Shown here: positions 26,089-35,011 of the stretch, in pieces
Layout of the letters: each line of letters begins with the position of its first letter
How positions within the stretch are numbered: position 1 is the first letter of the stretch
DNA from: Flavobacterium pectinovorum
GTDB lineage: Bacteria; Bacteroidota; Bacteroidia; Flavobacteriales; Flavobacteriaceae
NCBI RefSeq assembly: GCF_900142715.1
Contig: NZ_FRBX01000003.1
Coordinates: 186,001-250,000, forward strand
Direction: 5' to 3'
DNA: 64,000 nt
Position numbers and translations under genes: made by a program
Notes under the pieces: model-generated
What the model saw: the letters and a program-made list of their open reading frames with translations, nothing else
Databases searched by the model: none
Told to the model about the DNA's origin: nothing

Positions 26089-26146
26089 CTTACCCTCTTT
26101 TTTACTGCGCCATCATAACTCTCATGATTGTAAAAAGAGGGATAAG
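26089..26146 (+). promoter_or_regulatory. Stem-loop in the nirB-nirD intergenic region
   Basis: CTTACCCTCTTTTTTAC (26089-26105) pairs with GTAAAAAGAGGGATAAG (26130-26146) with one bulge; an inner ATCAT/ATGAT stem sits in the loop. It ends 25 bases before the nirD ATG. It could set mRNA processing or the NirB:NirD ratio. No T-tract follows, so it is not a simple terminator. Confidence 0.5.
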
Positions 26147-26171
26147 AAACAGGAACCAAAAAATTATTAAA

Positions 26172-26552
26172 ATGGAAGAAATCTTAAATCAATACGAAAC
26201 CGTTCATCCAAGCGATGCTACAATTTGGTTCAAAGCCGGAAAAGTAGAAGATTTTCCAACCAATCGCGGCGGCTGTATCAAATACAAAAACAAACAAATC
26301 GCCATTTTTAATTTTGCACGCCGTAACGAATGGTACGCTTGTCAAAATGCCTGCCCGCATAAAATGGAAATGGTTTTGGCAAGAGGAATGACAGGATCAA
26401 CAGATGATATTCCGAAAATTGCCTGCCCGATGCACAAAAAAACCTTTTCATTGGTTGATGGTTCAAATTTAAATGGAGATGATGATTTAAAAATTGCAAC
26501 ATATCCAATTAAAATTGTTGACGATCAAGTATTCGTTGGTTTTGTAGATTAG
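26172..26552 (+). CDS. nirD: Nitrite reductase [NAD(P)H] small subunit (Rieske type)
   Basis: A 126-aa protein read from ATG at 26172; a 16-codon longer reading starts inside the stem-loop. It has a Rieske fold with intact ligands: Cys61 and His63 in ACPHKME, and Cys85 and His88 in ACPMHKK, so unlike many enterobacterial NirD proteins it should hold a [2Fe-2S] cluster. It is the partner of NirB in the soluble nitrite reductase. The next gene (DUF4202) has its own candidate promoter. Confidence 0.93.
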   Translation: MEEILNQYETVHPSDATIWFKAGKVEDFPTNRGGCIKYKNKQIAIFNFARRNEWYACQNACPHKMEMVLARGMTGSTDDIPKIACPMHKKTFSLVDGSNLNGDDDLKIATYPIKIVDDQVFVGFVD

Positions 26553-26656
26553 AGAGCTTTAAGAGGCAAGAAACAAGAAGAAAGATCTGAAAATTTTTAT
26601 CATCTTGCTTCTTGCTTCTTTCATCTCACTTTTGTCTTTCGACTTTTCTACTAATT

Positions 26657-26668
26657 TACGTATATTTG
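26657..26668 (+). promoter_or_regulatory. Candidate promoter of the DUF4202 gene
   Basis: TACGT at 26657-26661 shares its last T with the -7 box TATATTTG (26661-26668), the same spacing as at nirB. The upstream half-site is not conserved here. ATG follows at 26689. Confidence 0.45.
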
Positions 26669-26688
26669 AAATCTATTATCTACCAACA

Positions 26689-27273
26689 ATGACTACACCT
26701 TTTCAAAAAGCAAGCGAATGGATTGATGCCGAAAACGCTCAGGATCCGAATATCGAAATCGATCAAAATACTGAATATCCGAAGGAATTATTATATTCTA
26801 ACAGGATGTACGAAAGATTGATGCAATTTGAACCCGAGGCTTCAGAAGAAGTGCAAATTGCCTCAAAAGCGCAGCATATCTGCCGATGGAAAGTAGCACG
26901 CGAATCTTACCCAATGGATCGTGTTGGTTATTTGAAATGGAGGGAAGAATTGAAAAAATTTCACGCCAAAACTACTGCCGAAATCTTAGAAAAAGCAGGA
27001 TACAATCAAGAATTTATTGATCGTGTTTCTTTTTTAATTGAAAAAAAACTGCTTAAAAAAGACAACGAAACCCAATTACTTGAAGACGTTATTTGCTTGG
27101 TTTTTTTAGAATATTATCTGGATCCTTTTGTTCATAAACACGATGAGGAAAAACTAAAAAATATCATCAAAAAAACCTGGGATAAAATGTCAGACAAAGG
27201 ACATCAGGAAGCTTTAAAAATTAATTATTCTGAAGAAAATTTAAATTTGATAAAAGCGTCTTTAGGGTTGTAA
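26689..27273 (+). CDS. DUF4202 domain protein
   Basis: A 194-aa soluble protein read from ATG at 26689 (MTTPFQKASEW); upstream in-frame codons overlap the promoter. It has the DUF4202 pattern: ASEWIDAENAQDPN, LMQFEPEASEEVQIASKAQH, ICRWKVARESYPMDRVGYL, WREELKKFHA and VCLVFLEYYLDPF. The conserved His/Arg/Asp/Glu set (AQHICRW, HKHDEEK) looks like a helical HD-type hydrolase core, though that is inference. I recall this family mainly beside nitrate/nitrite genes. It is followed after 9 bases by the sensor kinase, so it may be part of its operon. Confidence 0.8.
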   Translation: MTTPFQKASEWIDAENAQDPNIEIDQNTEYPKELLYSNRMYERLMQFEPEASEEVQIASKAQHICRWKVARESYPMDRVGYLKWREELKKFHAKTTAEILEKAGYNQEFIDRVSFLIEKKLLKKDNETQLLEDVICLVFLEYYLDPFVHKHDEEKLKNIIKKTWDKMSDKGHQEALKINYSEENLNLIKASLGL

Positions 27274-27282
27274 ATTAGTATA

Positions 27283-29088
27283 ATGAAAAAAAACAATCAG
27301 GAAACTGCAGATAAAATTACTTTCAAAAATTTACGCCGTCTGTATTTTTTTGCTCTTCTAACTATTGCAGTAACTATTATTGTTAGTCAGGTTTTAGTTC
27401 AATACAATCTAAATCAACAATTAAGCGATTCTAAAATCATTAATATTTCCGGAAAGCAAAGAATGCTGAGCCAGAAGATTGTTAAAGAAGTTCTGATTCT
27501 TCATTATGTTGCTGATACTGTTTCTTCCAAACAAATTTCACATTTAAAGAATGTTTTATCTCTTTGGAAAAACACGCAAAACTCGCTGGAAAACGGCAAT
27601 GATAGTTTGGCTTTTCCAAAAGAAAAAAGTGAAACGCTTGCTAAATTATATATTGAAGTAAAACCCAATTTTTCGAAAATTGCAGAAACAACAGATTTGC
27701 TTCTGTTGAATTTAGCACAAAAAAACAAAATAGCCGACAATCAAAAACTGGTAGAAATTATTCTAAAAAACGAAGGTATCTTTCTTTCGAAAATGAATCA
27801 AATTGTAACACAATACGATCTTGAAGCACACGAGAAAGTTACGGAACAACGCAGAATAGAATATTGGATTTTTGGTTTCACGCTACTCATTTTGCTTTTG
27901 GAATTTTTCTTTATTTTTAAACCTACCAATAAAAAAATTGAGAGACTGATTGCCAAGCTTTTATCTTCAGAAAAGAAAGCTTTAAAATTGGCCTACGACA
28001 CTGAAATTATCAGTGAGATAAAAGAAAACTCCGTAAAAGAATTAAAATCATTGAATTACGCCATGGAAAATACGCTGCTTTATTGCCGTATTGCACCCGA
28101 TGGTTCGATTATACATATTGGAGAAAAATTTGCCAAGCTTTTGAATTACACTAAGTTTTCATCTAATAAAAAATTCTCAGAAGTTTTAACGACCGACGAA
28201 AAAGAACAGCTTAATATCGATCGCATTATTTTTGAAAAGCACAGAAGCGGCTGGCAAGGCGAAATTAAAATCATCAATAAAGAAGCACAGACTATCTGGC
28301 TTGATTTATCAATGGTTCCCGTAACGATAAAAAAAGATGAACTCGAACTTTTAATTGTTTGTTTTAACATTACCGAACGCAAAAAAGCACAGCGTGAAGT
28401 AGAACGTCTGAATATTGAAAACAGTACCGAAAAAATCAATCAACAGAAAATTATTTCGAGCAAAATTGTCGAAAATCAGGAAAATGAACAAAACCGGATT
28501 GCGAAAGAAATTCACGACGGAATTGGTCAGATGCTCACAGGATTAAAATTTAGCCTGGAAAGTATTAATCTGGAAGACAAGGAAAAAGCAGCTCAAAAAA
28601 TTGAATATTTAAAGAAATTATCACTGGATATTATCAAAGGAGTTCGTACGGCAACTTTCAACCTAATGCCTCCCGAACTAAGCGATCACGGCATTGTTTC
28701 TTCTCTGTCGAAACTTACACAGGAACTTTCAAAACTTACCGGAAAAGAAATCCTGTTTTACAACAAAACGGACTTCAGCCAGCGTTTAGATTCTTTAATC
28801 GAAATTAACATCTATCGCCTTACGCAAGAAGCGATCAACAATGCCATAAAATATGCTGAATCATCACATATTATTGTGCAGCTTTCGCATAGCGATACGC
28901 TCCTAAGTATTATTGTAGACGACAACGGAAAAGGTTTTGATATTCACACTGTAGATAAAAAACGCAATAGCGAATCCGGGATGGGATTATTGTTCATGAA
29001 AGAAAGAATTCAATACATCAACGGACGCGTTTTTATTAAATCGATTCCGGGTGAAGGAACGAGGATTACTTTTAATATTCCGATATAA
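27283..29088 (+). CDS. NarX-like sensor histidine kinase with PilJ/nitrate-sensor domain and PAS
   Basis: A 601-aa membrane kinase. TM1 is about 19-40 and TM2 about 193-213. Between them is a helical periplasmic domain opening with IINISGKQRMLSQKIVKE (52-69), which resembles the nitrate-binding P-box of NarX/NarQ and PilJ-type domains; Arg60 would contact the anion. A PAS domain (about 262-372) ends in FNITERKKAQ. The HisKA_3 domain has His411 in AKEIHDGIGQ, and the ATPase has NAIKYAES, DDNGKGFD and GMGLLFMKERI. Its partner is probably the NarL-type regulator 371 bases downstream. Confidence 0.93.
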   Translation: MKKNNQETADKITFKNLRRLYFFALLTIAVTIIVSQVLVQYNLNQQLSDSKIINISGKQRMLSQKIVKEVLILHYVADTVSSKQISHLKNVLSLWKNTQNSLENGNDSLAFPKEKSETLAKLYIEVKPNFSKIAETTDLLLLNLAQKNKIADNQKLVEIILKNEGIFLSKMNQIVTQYDLEAHEKVTEQRRIEYWIFGFTLLILLLEFFFIFKPTNKKIERLIAKLLSSEKKALKLAYDTEIISEIKENSVKELKSLNYAMENTLLYCRIAPDGSIIHIGEKFAKLLNYTKFSSNKKFSEVLTTDEKEQLNIDRIIFEKHRSGWQGEIKIINKEAQTIWLDLSMVPVTIKKDELELLIVCFNITERKKAQREVERLNIENSTEKINQQKIISSKIVENQENEQNRIAKEIHDGIGQMLTGLKFSLESINLEDKEKAAQKIEYLKKLSLDIIKGVRTATFNLMPPELSDHGIVSSLSKLTQELSKLTGKEILFYNKTDFSQRLDSLIEINIYRLTQEAINNAIKYAESSHIIVQLSHSDTLLSIIVDDNGKGFDIHTVDKKRNSESGMGLLFMKERIQYINGRVFIKSIPGEGTRITFNIPI

Positions 29089-29395
29089 AAATTTGATAAT
29101 TTGATAATTTGTCAATTAGACAATTAGATAATTAGATAATTTAAAATTCCAATATTCTACAATCTTGTCATCTCGACGGAGGAGAGATCACACAAGAAGC
29201 TCCGCAATCAAAATCGCCAATCTTTGTCAAGTTACGAGTGTAATCCCTCCTCCGTTGAGATAAAAAAAACATAACAAAATTTTCTTCACAAAAAAATTAG
29301 ACAAAAGTCTACAACCAATTTTCTAATTATCAAATTGACACATTATCAAATTGGCACATTTTCTAATTGACACATTTTCTAATTTAAAAAATTAC
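29087..29395. repeat. Composite palindromic region between the kinase and regulator genes
   Basis: A/T-rich arms (GATAATTTGTCAATTAGACA at 29107-29126 and similar, against CTAATTATCAAATTGACACA on the right) flank an inner element at 29165-29272. The inner element is an inverted repeat, CATCTCGACGGAGGAGAGAT pairing with the CCCTCCTCCGTTGAGAT side, and its core is shared with the copy at 47145-47252. No gene is seen in this 371-base gap. A weak -7 box (TATCTTAG, 29396-29403) precedes narL. Confidence 0.7.
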
Positions 29396-29459
29396 GTATC
29401 TTAGCCTAATATTTATAGATGAATATACGTAAAAATTTAGAATCAAAATTAAGTAAATC

Positions 29460-30119
29460 ATGAGTAATACTATTCGAGTTGTTCTGGCAGATGATCATGT
29501 ATTTGTAAGAGATGGAATAAAATCTTTATTAGAAAACGAAGCAAACATCGAGGTTGTAGGCGAAGCTATTGATGGTGCCGATGCTCTTGAAGTGGTTGCA
29601 AGCAGTAAACCGGATTTACTTATAGCAGATATTCGCATGCCAAATCTTACAGGTATCGAACTAGTAGAAAAACTTAGAAGCGATAATAATAACGTAAAAA
29701 TTATTATGCTTTCCATGCACGAATCTGAAGAATACGTACTAAAATCTATTAAGGCCGGAGCCGATGGATACTTATTAAAAGGTTCAAGCAAAGAAGAATT
29801 TTTAAAAGCACTCCATATCGTTGCTGGCGGTGGAAAGTATTTTAGTGGTGACATTTCCTCAATATTAATCAGTCAGTTAACAAACTCTTCAACTTCATTA
29901 GAACCTAAACAAAATTTAGGCGAAGAAATGATGATTACCAAAAGAGAAAAAGAAATCCTGACACTTTTATTATCTGGAAAAGGCAACAAAGAAATCGCCG
30001 AAGCCCTTGAAATTAGCAAAAGAACTGCCGAAGTACATCGTTTTAACCTGATGAAGAAACTGAAAGTTAAAAATTTAATGGAACTTTCCAATAAAGCCAC
30101 TGAGTATTCTTTATTATAA
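29460..30119 (+). CDS. NarL/FixJ-family response regulator
   Basis: A 219-aa regulator. In the receiver domain, the acidic pair is in LADDHVF, phospho-acceptor Asp57 in LLIADIRMP, the switch Ser in IIMLSMHESEEY and the Lys in GADGYLLKGS. The C-terminal LuxR-type HTH (about 150-212) reads MITKREKEILTLLLSGKGNK, EIAEALEISKRTAEVHRFNL. It lies between the NarX-like kinase and narK, so it should be the output of that sensor and control nitrate or nitrite genes. A terminator follows. Confidence 0.94.
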   Translation: MSNTIRVVLADDHVFVRDGIKSLLENEANIEVVGEAIDGADALEVVASSKPDLLIADIRMPNLTGIELVEKLRSDNNNVKIIMLSMHESEEYVLKSIKAGADGYLLKGSSKEEFLKALHIVAGGGKYFSGDISSILISQLTNSSTSLEPKQNLGEEMMITKREKEILTLLLSGKGNKEIAEALEISKRTAEVHRFNLMKKLKVKNLMELSNKATEYSLL

Positions 30120-30150
30120 AAAACTACGTATAATTACGTAATTATTTTTC

Positions 30151-30175
30151 AAAAACTGCGTTTTCGCAGTTTTTA
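30151..30175 (+). terminator. Rho-independent terminator
   Basis: Stem AAAAACTGCG / CGCAGTTTTT with a TTTT loop. It separates the regulator from narK. Confidence 0.8.
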
Positions 30176-30178
30176 ACT

Positions 30179-30199
30179 ACGTTTTAGTACTTATTTTTG
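30179..30199 (+). promoter_or_regulatory. narK promoter with ACGTT-N4-TACTT motif
   Basis: ACGTT (30179-30183), TTAG, TACTT (30188-30192), then -7 box TATTTTTG (30192-30199), in the same register as nirB. ATG is 19 bases further. A second palindromic ACGTATAATTACGT lies at 30126-30139. Confidence 0.6.
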
Positions 30200-30217
30200 T
30201 TAAAAAATATAAGTGCT

Positions 30218-31696
30218 ATGAAAAATACAAACTCACTCTCGCAATCACACAAAATTTTATTCTTAAATACTCTGGCTTTCACTGTGTGTTTTGCCTGTTG
30301 GACATTGAATGGCGTTTTAGTAACCTTTTTAGTTGATAACGGAATCTTTCACTGGAGCGTTGTTCAGGTGGGCTGGCTTCTTGGAATTCCGATTCTGACC
30401 GGATCTATAATGCGTTTGCCAATCGGTATCCTTACGGATAAGTTTGGAGGAAAATATGTTTTTTCACTTTTACTGCTACTCTGCTCGATTCCTTTATTTT
30501 TACTGCCTTTTGCTGATAGTTTTATAACATTTGCTTTATTAAGCTTTTTATTTGGAATGGTGGGTACCAGTTTTGCTGTCGGAATTGGATATACATCGAT
30601 TTGGTATCCAAAAGAATGGCAGGGACGCGCTTTGGGAATCTTCGGAATGGGAAATGCCGGTGCTGCTATCACCACTTTTTTAGCGCCTTCATTACTAAAC
30701 CATTTTTCTATTGAAGATCCACAAAACGGCTGGAAAATACTTCCTGTAATTTATGGTGTAGCGTTGGTTGTTATTGGAGTTGCTTTTTTAATTTTTGCAA
30801 AAAACAAGAAAATAGAAAACAATACAAAGAGTGTTTCTCAAATGCTTCAATCTCTTAAATCTGTTCGGGTTTGGCGTTTTGGAGCTTATTACTTTTTAGT
30901 TTTCGGATGCTTTGTAGCTTATTCGCAATGGCTTTTACCTAATTTCATGAATGTTTATCAAACCAGTTTGGTTATGGGCGGATTATTTGCTACACTTTTC
31001 AGTTTGCCATCGGGCGTTATCAGAGCTTTTGGCGGTTATTTATCAGATAAGTTTGGTGCCAGAAAAATCATGTATTGGGTTCTAAGTTCATCCGTAATTT
31101 TAAGTGCATTATTAATGATTCCGAAAATGGAAATTACAACAACAGGACCTGGTGTTTTAGCAACTAAAAAAGGAACCATAACTTCTGTCTCAGATGAAAA
31201 TATTAAAATTGGAGACACTGAATTTCCTGTTACACAAAAAAAAGAAAACACAAATGAAAATGCTATTTTTCCAACCAAAACTTCATGGCAGCAAGTTGTT
31301 GTGAATCAAAATCAAACCGTAAAGAAAAAAGAACTTCTCGCCAAAGGTATTACCGTAATTAAATTTGATGCCAATATGTGGGTTTTCCTTGTTCTTGTAA
31401 TCCTAATAGGTATTTCATGGGGAATAGGCAAAGCAGCAGTTTACAAACATATTCCGGAGTATTTCCCTAAGGATGTGGGTGTTGTAGGCGGAATGGTTGG
31501 AATGATTGGAGGACTGGGCGGCTTTTTTGGACCAATTATTTTTAGTTACCTGCTTACTTCAACCGGAATCTGGTCGAGTTCTTGGATATTTATCTTAGTT
31601 TTTTCTCTAATTTGTTTAATATGGATGCATTATACAATTACGAAAATAATGAATGAAAAACAACCTGCATTATCAAAAGTAATTGATAGACAATAA
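30218..31696 (+). CDS. narK: Nitrate/nitrite MFS transporter with periplasmic insert
   Basis: A 492-aa inner-membrane carrier read from ATG at 30218; a TTG reading from 30197 overlaps the -7 box. Nitrate-signature glycines appear in IFGMGNAGAAITTF and a second set in GGMVGMIGGLGGFFGP. It moves nitrate or nitrite by symport or exchange. Odd: about 80 residues between TM9 and TM10 (GPGVLATKKGTITSVSDENI to KELLAKGITVIKF) form a beta-rich periplasmic insert resembling a lipoyl-type half-barrel. A close paralog with the same insert is at 61449-62924. An outer-membrane barrel gene follows. Confidence 0.93.
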   Translation: MKNTNSLSQSHKILFLNTLAFTVCFACWTLNGVLVTFLVDNGIFHWSVVQVGWLLGIPILTGSIMRLPIGILTDKFGGKYVFSLLLLLCSIPLFLLPFADSFITFALLSFLFGMVGTSFAVGIGYTSIWYPKEWQGRALGIFGMGNAGAAITTFLAPSLLNHFSIEDPQNGWKILPVIYGVALVVIGVAFLIFAKNKKIENNTKSVSQMLQSLKSVRVWRFGAYYFLVFGCFVAYSQWLLPNFMNVYQTSLVMGGLFATLFSLPSGVIRAFGGYLSDKFGARKIMYWVLSSSVILSALLMIPKMEITTTGPGVLATKKGTITSVSDENIKIGDTEFPVTQKKENTNENAIFPTKTSWQQVVVNQNQTVKKKELLAKGITVIKFDANMWVFLVLVILIGISWGIGKAAVYKHIPEYFPKDVGVVGGMVGMIGGLGGFFGPIIFSYLLTSTGIWSSSWIFILVFSLICLIWMHYTITKIMNEKQPALSKVIDRQ

Positions 31697-31796
31697 ATTA
31701 AAAGGGAAACAATAAAATGAATAAATTTGTATGACTTTTATCACAAAATAAAACTTAGTAATCTTTTACATTTGCCTGGTATTTAAAAATTCAGTT

Positions 31797-33056
31797 ATGA
31801 AAAAACTAAGAATAATTATCCTAATAATACTAGGAACAATTAGTGCAGATATTCAGGCACAGGAGTTGGATGTGAACTTACAAATTAGACCTCGTTTTGA
31901 GTACCGAAACGGATATAAAACACTTTTACCGGAAGGTCAGGAAGGAACTTCTCAGATTTCGCAACGTTCAAGATTAAATTTCAATTATAAGCAGGATGAA
32001 TTTACGGTAAAACTGACTTTACAAAATACCAGAACCTGGGGAGATGTTGCTACTACAACAACAGCAGATAAAAATGGTGTTGCTGTTTTTGAAGCCTGGG
32101 CACAATATGATATTACCAAAAAATGGAGCGCCAGAATGGGGCGTCAGGTATTATCTTATGATAACCAACGTATAATGGGCGAAATGGACTGGGCGCAACA
32201 AGGACAAAGCCATGATGCATTAATGGTGTCTTTTCATCCGGAAAACCACCAGTTAGATTTAGGAGTTGCATATAATTCTGATGCTGAAAATGTTAAACAA
32301 ACGCCATATACAGTAGCCAATTACAAAACAATGCAATATGCCTGGTACCACACTACTTTTGACAAATTAGGAGCAAGTTTATTATTATTGAATACTGGTT
32401 ATGAATATGCCGCAACTCCTACTAAATTATTAATAGATTACAAACAAACCTTTGGAACTTACTTAACTTATAAAACTGCAAAAATTGACAGTAATTTAAG
32501 TTTCTACGGTCAAACCGGGAAAAGCACAGATCTAAAAGTAAGCGCATGGAATGCTGCAGCCAATTTTGGGTACCAAATATCTGAATCTTTTAAAGCTGGT
32601 TTAGGATACGAATTTCTATCAGGAAAAGATACAAACGACGGAAGTACTGTTATTAAATCATTTAATCCAATTTTTGGAACCAACCATGCCTTTAATGGTT
32701 ATATGGATTATTTTTATGTAGGCAATCATTTAAACAATGTTGGTTTGCAGGATGCTTTCTTAAAATTGAATTACAATGTAAACAAATGGCAATTTGCATT
32801 AATGCCGCATATATTTTTATCTGCTGCTGATGTAGTTACTCCGTTAAACGAAAAACTTGATTCTTATTTAGGAACTGAAATTGACTTTACTGCGGGCTTT
32901 AATTTCAAGAAAGAAATTACATTAACAGGAGGATATTCACAAATGTTCGGATCTAAAACTTTAGAATTCATAAAAGCCGGAGACGCAGGGCATACCAACA
33001 ATTGGGCATGGCTGATGATTTCTGTAAATCCAAGAATTTTTAGCTGGAAAAAATAG
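31797..33056 (+). CDS. Outer-membrane barrel, alginate-export-like (putative nitrate porin)
   Basis: A 419-aa protein with a signal peptide (LRIIILIILGTISADIQAQ, cut about residue 22) and a long run of amphipathic strands, as in AlgE-like barrels. The motif GRQVLSYDNQRIMGEMDWAQ and HDALMVSF recur in the paralog at 38170-39609. It lies 100 bases after narK, with a -7 box TACATTTG at 31767-31774. The family name refers to alginate, but the setting next to narK, and of the paralog next to nrtA, points to passage of nitrate or nitrite (inference). Confidence 0.85.
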   Translation: MKKLRIIILIILGTISADIQAQELDVNLQIRPRFEYRNGYKTLLPEGQEGTSQISQRSRLNFNYKQDEFTVKLTLQNTRTWGDVATTTTADKNGVAVFEAWAQYDITKKWSARMGRQVLSYDNQRIMGEMDWAQQGQSHDALMVSFHPENHQLDLGVAYNSDAENVKQTPYTVANYKTMQYAWYHTTFDKLGASLLLLNTGYEYAATPTKLLIDYKQTFGTYLTYKTAKIDSNLSFYGQTGKSTDLKVSAWNAAANFGYQISESFKAGLGYEFLSGKDTNDGSTVIKSFNPIFGTNHAFNGYMDYFYVGNHLNNVGLQDAFLKLNYNVNKWQFALMPHIFLSAADVVTPLNEKLDSYLGTEIDFTAGFNFKKEITLTGGYSQMFGSKTLEFIKAGDAGHTNNWAWLMISVNPRIFSWKK

Positions 33057-33083
33057 TTTTTCTGCAAAATTAACTCCTATATT

Positions 33084-33119
33084 TTACCCTTTTCCCATTT
33101 CGGAAAAAGGGTATTTTTT
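33084..33119 (+). terminator. Rho-independent terminator
   Basis: Stem TACCCTTTTCCC / GGAAAAAGGGTA with a short loop, followed by a run of T. It ends the barrel transcript. Confidence 0.8.
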
Positions 33120-33194
33120 TTGCCTTTCCAAAAAATTGTTATTTGTTTTAATTAGTTATATTTGAATCGATTATGAACCCCAAATTCTATCCTG

Positions 33195-33560
33195 ATGAAA
33201 CATTTTTTAAAACTGTCAATGTTAACTTTCATTGTAACACAAACTGGTATTGCTCAAAAATACAATAATGCATTAATTTCAAAAGATTCAGAAATAAATT
33301 TTGCAAAAACACAAAAAAGAGGAATCAAAAAAAACAACATTATCTACTATGTTGAAAATGATTTACAAACAATATCTGCCTATAAAAGCAATAAATTGAA
33401 ATGGCAAACTAATGTAATTTCTGTTTGTGGAGAACCAAAACGTGGAGAACCTCAAATAAGATATGTAGGATATAATGCCAACAAACTACTTATAGTTATG
33501 GGAAAACATAATTTTGCAGAAATTGACATAAATAGTGGTATAACTAAACTTGTTGGTTAA
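33195..33560 (+). CDS. Hypothetical secreted protein, 121 aa
   Basis: Not recognised. A signal peptide (LKLSMLTFIVTQTGIAQ, cut about residue 21) is followed by a basic, strand-rich region: KNNIIYYVENDLQTISAY, NKLKWQTNVISVCGEP, IRYVGYNANKLLIVMGKHNF, EIDINSGITKLV. The alternation of strand and turn resembles one or two blades of a PQQ-type propeller, too short to be a full domain. It is not followed closely by related genes. Confidence 0.6.
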   Translation: MKHFLKLSMLTFIVTQTGIAQKYNNALISKDSEINFAKTQKRGIKKNNIIYYVENDLQTISAYKSNKLKWQTNVISVCGEPKRGEPQIRYVGYNANKLLIVMGKHNFAEIDINSGITKLVG

Positions 33561-33613
33561 GATTAAAAGTAGAAAGCGATATTTAATTTAAATTCGCATA
33601 TACATTTAATCTA

Positions 33614-34327
33614 ATGAAACTCATAGCCTGGAATTGCAATATGGCATTTAGAAAAAAAGCCAAGTTTATCTTGGCTTATAATCCTGATATTGCCGTAATT
33701 TCAGAATGTGAAAATCCCGAAAAACTGAAATTTGCAAGCGATACAAAATTACCAACTGACATTCTTTGGTATGGCACAAATCCGCATAAAGGGCTTGGGG
33801 TTTTCTCTTATAGTGATTATCGGTTTCAATTATTGGATTGCCATAATCCACAATTCAAAAACATTCTGCCAATAGCTGTTACTGGCGGAAAAGTTGATTT
33901 TACATTATTTGCAATCTGGGCAAACAATCCCCAAGATAAAGACGGGCAATATGTAACCCAGGTTTGGAAAGCAATTCATTATTATGAAGATTTAATCAAA
34001 GAAAATAAAACTATTTTAATTGGCGATTTCAACAGCAATACTATTTGGGACAGACCAAGAAGAGAAGGAAATCATACTACAGTTGTAAATAAACTGGGAT
34101 CTAAAAAAATCCTGAGTACCTACCATCAATATTACAATCAAATACAGGGCAAAGAAGAGCATCCAACTTTGTATCTTTATCGACACGAAAACAAACCGTA
34201 TCATCTTGATTATTGCTTTGCGTCGAATGATTTTATTGAAATCTTAGAAAGCGTCGAAGTTGGAACTTATCAGGATTGGACAATGCTTAGTGATCACAAA
34301 CCTTTAATAATTAATTTCAATATATAA
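33614..34327 (+). CDS. Endonuclease/exonuclease/phosphatase family protein
   Basis: A 237-aa EEP-fold protein. Metal and catalytic residues are in MKLIAWNCN (Asn), AVISECENP (Glu), [12 protein letters not shown] (Asp-x-Asn) and the C-terminal [10 protein letters not shown] (Asp-His). It lacks a signal peptide, so it is cytoplasmic. It could act on DNA, phosphoinositide-like lipids or other phosphodiesters; the substrate is not shown. Two bases separate its stop from the methyltransferase gene, indicating an operon. Confidence 0.85.
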   Translation: MKLIAWNCNMAFRKKAKFILAYNPDIAVISECENPEKLKFASDTKLPTDILWYGTNPHKGLGVFSYSDYRFQLLDCHNPQFKNILPIAVTGGKVDFTLFAIWANNPQDKDGQYVTQVWKAIHYYEDLIKENKTILIGDFNSNTIWDRPRREGNHTTVVNKLGSKKILSTYHQYYNQIQGKEEHPTLYLYRHENKPYHLDYCFASNDFIEILESVEVGTYQDWTMLSDHKPLIINFNI

Positions 34328-34329
34328 AA

Positions 34330-34950
34330 ATGAACAACTGGACTCAAAGATGGGACGACCGCTACAGCAATGAAGAATTTGCCTATGGTGAAGAACCTAA
34401 CAATTTCTTCAAGGAACAAATCGAAAAACTAAACGCCGGAACTATTCTATTTCCTGCCGAAGGCGAAGGCCGAAATGCCGTTTATGCCGCAAAATTAGGC
34501 TGGAAAGTTGCTGCTTTTGATATAAGCGAAGAAGGAAAAAACAAAGCTTTAAAATTAGCCGCAACAAATAATGTTTCGATAGATTATCAGGTTGGCGAAT
34601 TGAAAACTTTAAATTATCAAGCTGAACAATTTGATGCTATTGCATTGATTTACGCACACTTTCCTGCTGAAATAAAATCTTCAATCCATAAAACGCTTGA
34701 CAAATATTTACGCCAAAACGGAATTATAATTTTTGAAGCTTTCAGCAAAAAACATCTGGAATATCTTGCAATAAACGATAAAGTTGGCGGACCAAAAGAT
34801 ATTGAATCTTTATTTTCTATTGAGGAAATAAAAGCTGATTTCCCAAACTACGAAATCATCCAATTAGAAGAAACAGAAATCGAACTGAACGAAGGTTTGT
34901 TCCATAACGGAAAAGGTTCTGTTATTCGATTTGTTGGAAAGAAAAAGTAA
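34330..34950 (+). CDS. SAM-dependent methyltransferase (TehB/thiopurine-like)
   Basis: A 206-aa methyltransferase opening [20 protein letters not shown], typical of TehB/NodS/thiopurine-type small enzymes. The SAM site is [19 protein letters not shown] with the acidic residue in [19 protein letters not shown] is motif IV. The usual GxGxG is replaced by AEGEGRN, normal for this subgroup. It is coupled to the EEP gene 2 bases upstream. Substrate unknown. Confidence 0.85.
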   Translation: MNNWTQRWDDRYSNEEFAYGEEPNNFFKEQIEKLNAGTILFPAEGEGRNAVYAAKLGWKVAAFDISEEGKNKALKLAATNNVSIDYQVGELKTLNYQAEQFDAIALIYAHFPAEIKSSIHKTLDKYLRQNGIIIFEAFSKKHLEYLAINDKVGGPKDIESLFSIEEIKADFPNYEIIQLEETEIELNEGLFHNGKGSVIRFVGKKK

Positions 34951-34958
34951 ATCATAAT

Positions 34959-34988
34959 GTTGAGACGCACCATATAGTGCGTCTCAAC
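34959..34988. repeat. Perfect 12-bp hairpin repeat
   Basis: GTTGAGACGCAC, loop CATATA, GTGCGTCTCAAC. No T-tract follows. It lies between convergent genes and may still terminate or bind protein. Confidence 0.75.
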
Positions 34989-35011
34989 AGAACATCTCAA
35001 CTAAATTCTCT

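Noticed and set aside
29495..29854. A 119-codon frame antisense to the NarL-like regulator
   Set aside because: Ser/Phe-rich complement of a conserved receiver domain with no start signal.
34959..34988. Perfect hairpin considered as a rho-independent terminator
   Set aside because: The stem is not followed by a T-tract on either strand, so it was recorded as a repeat instead.
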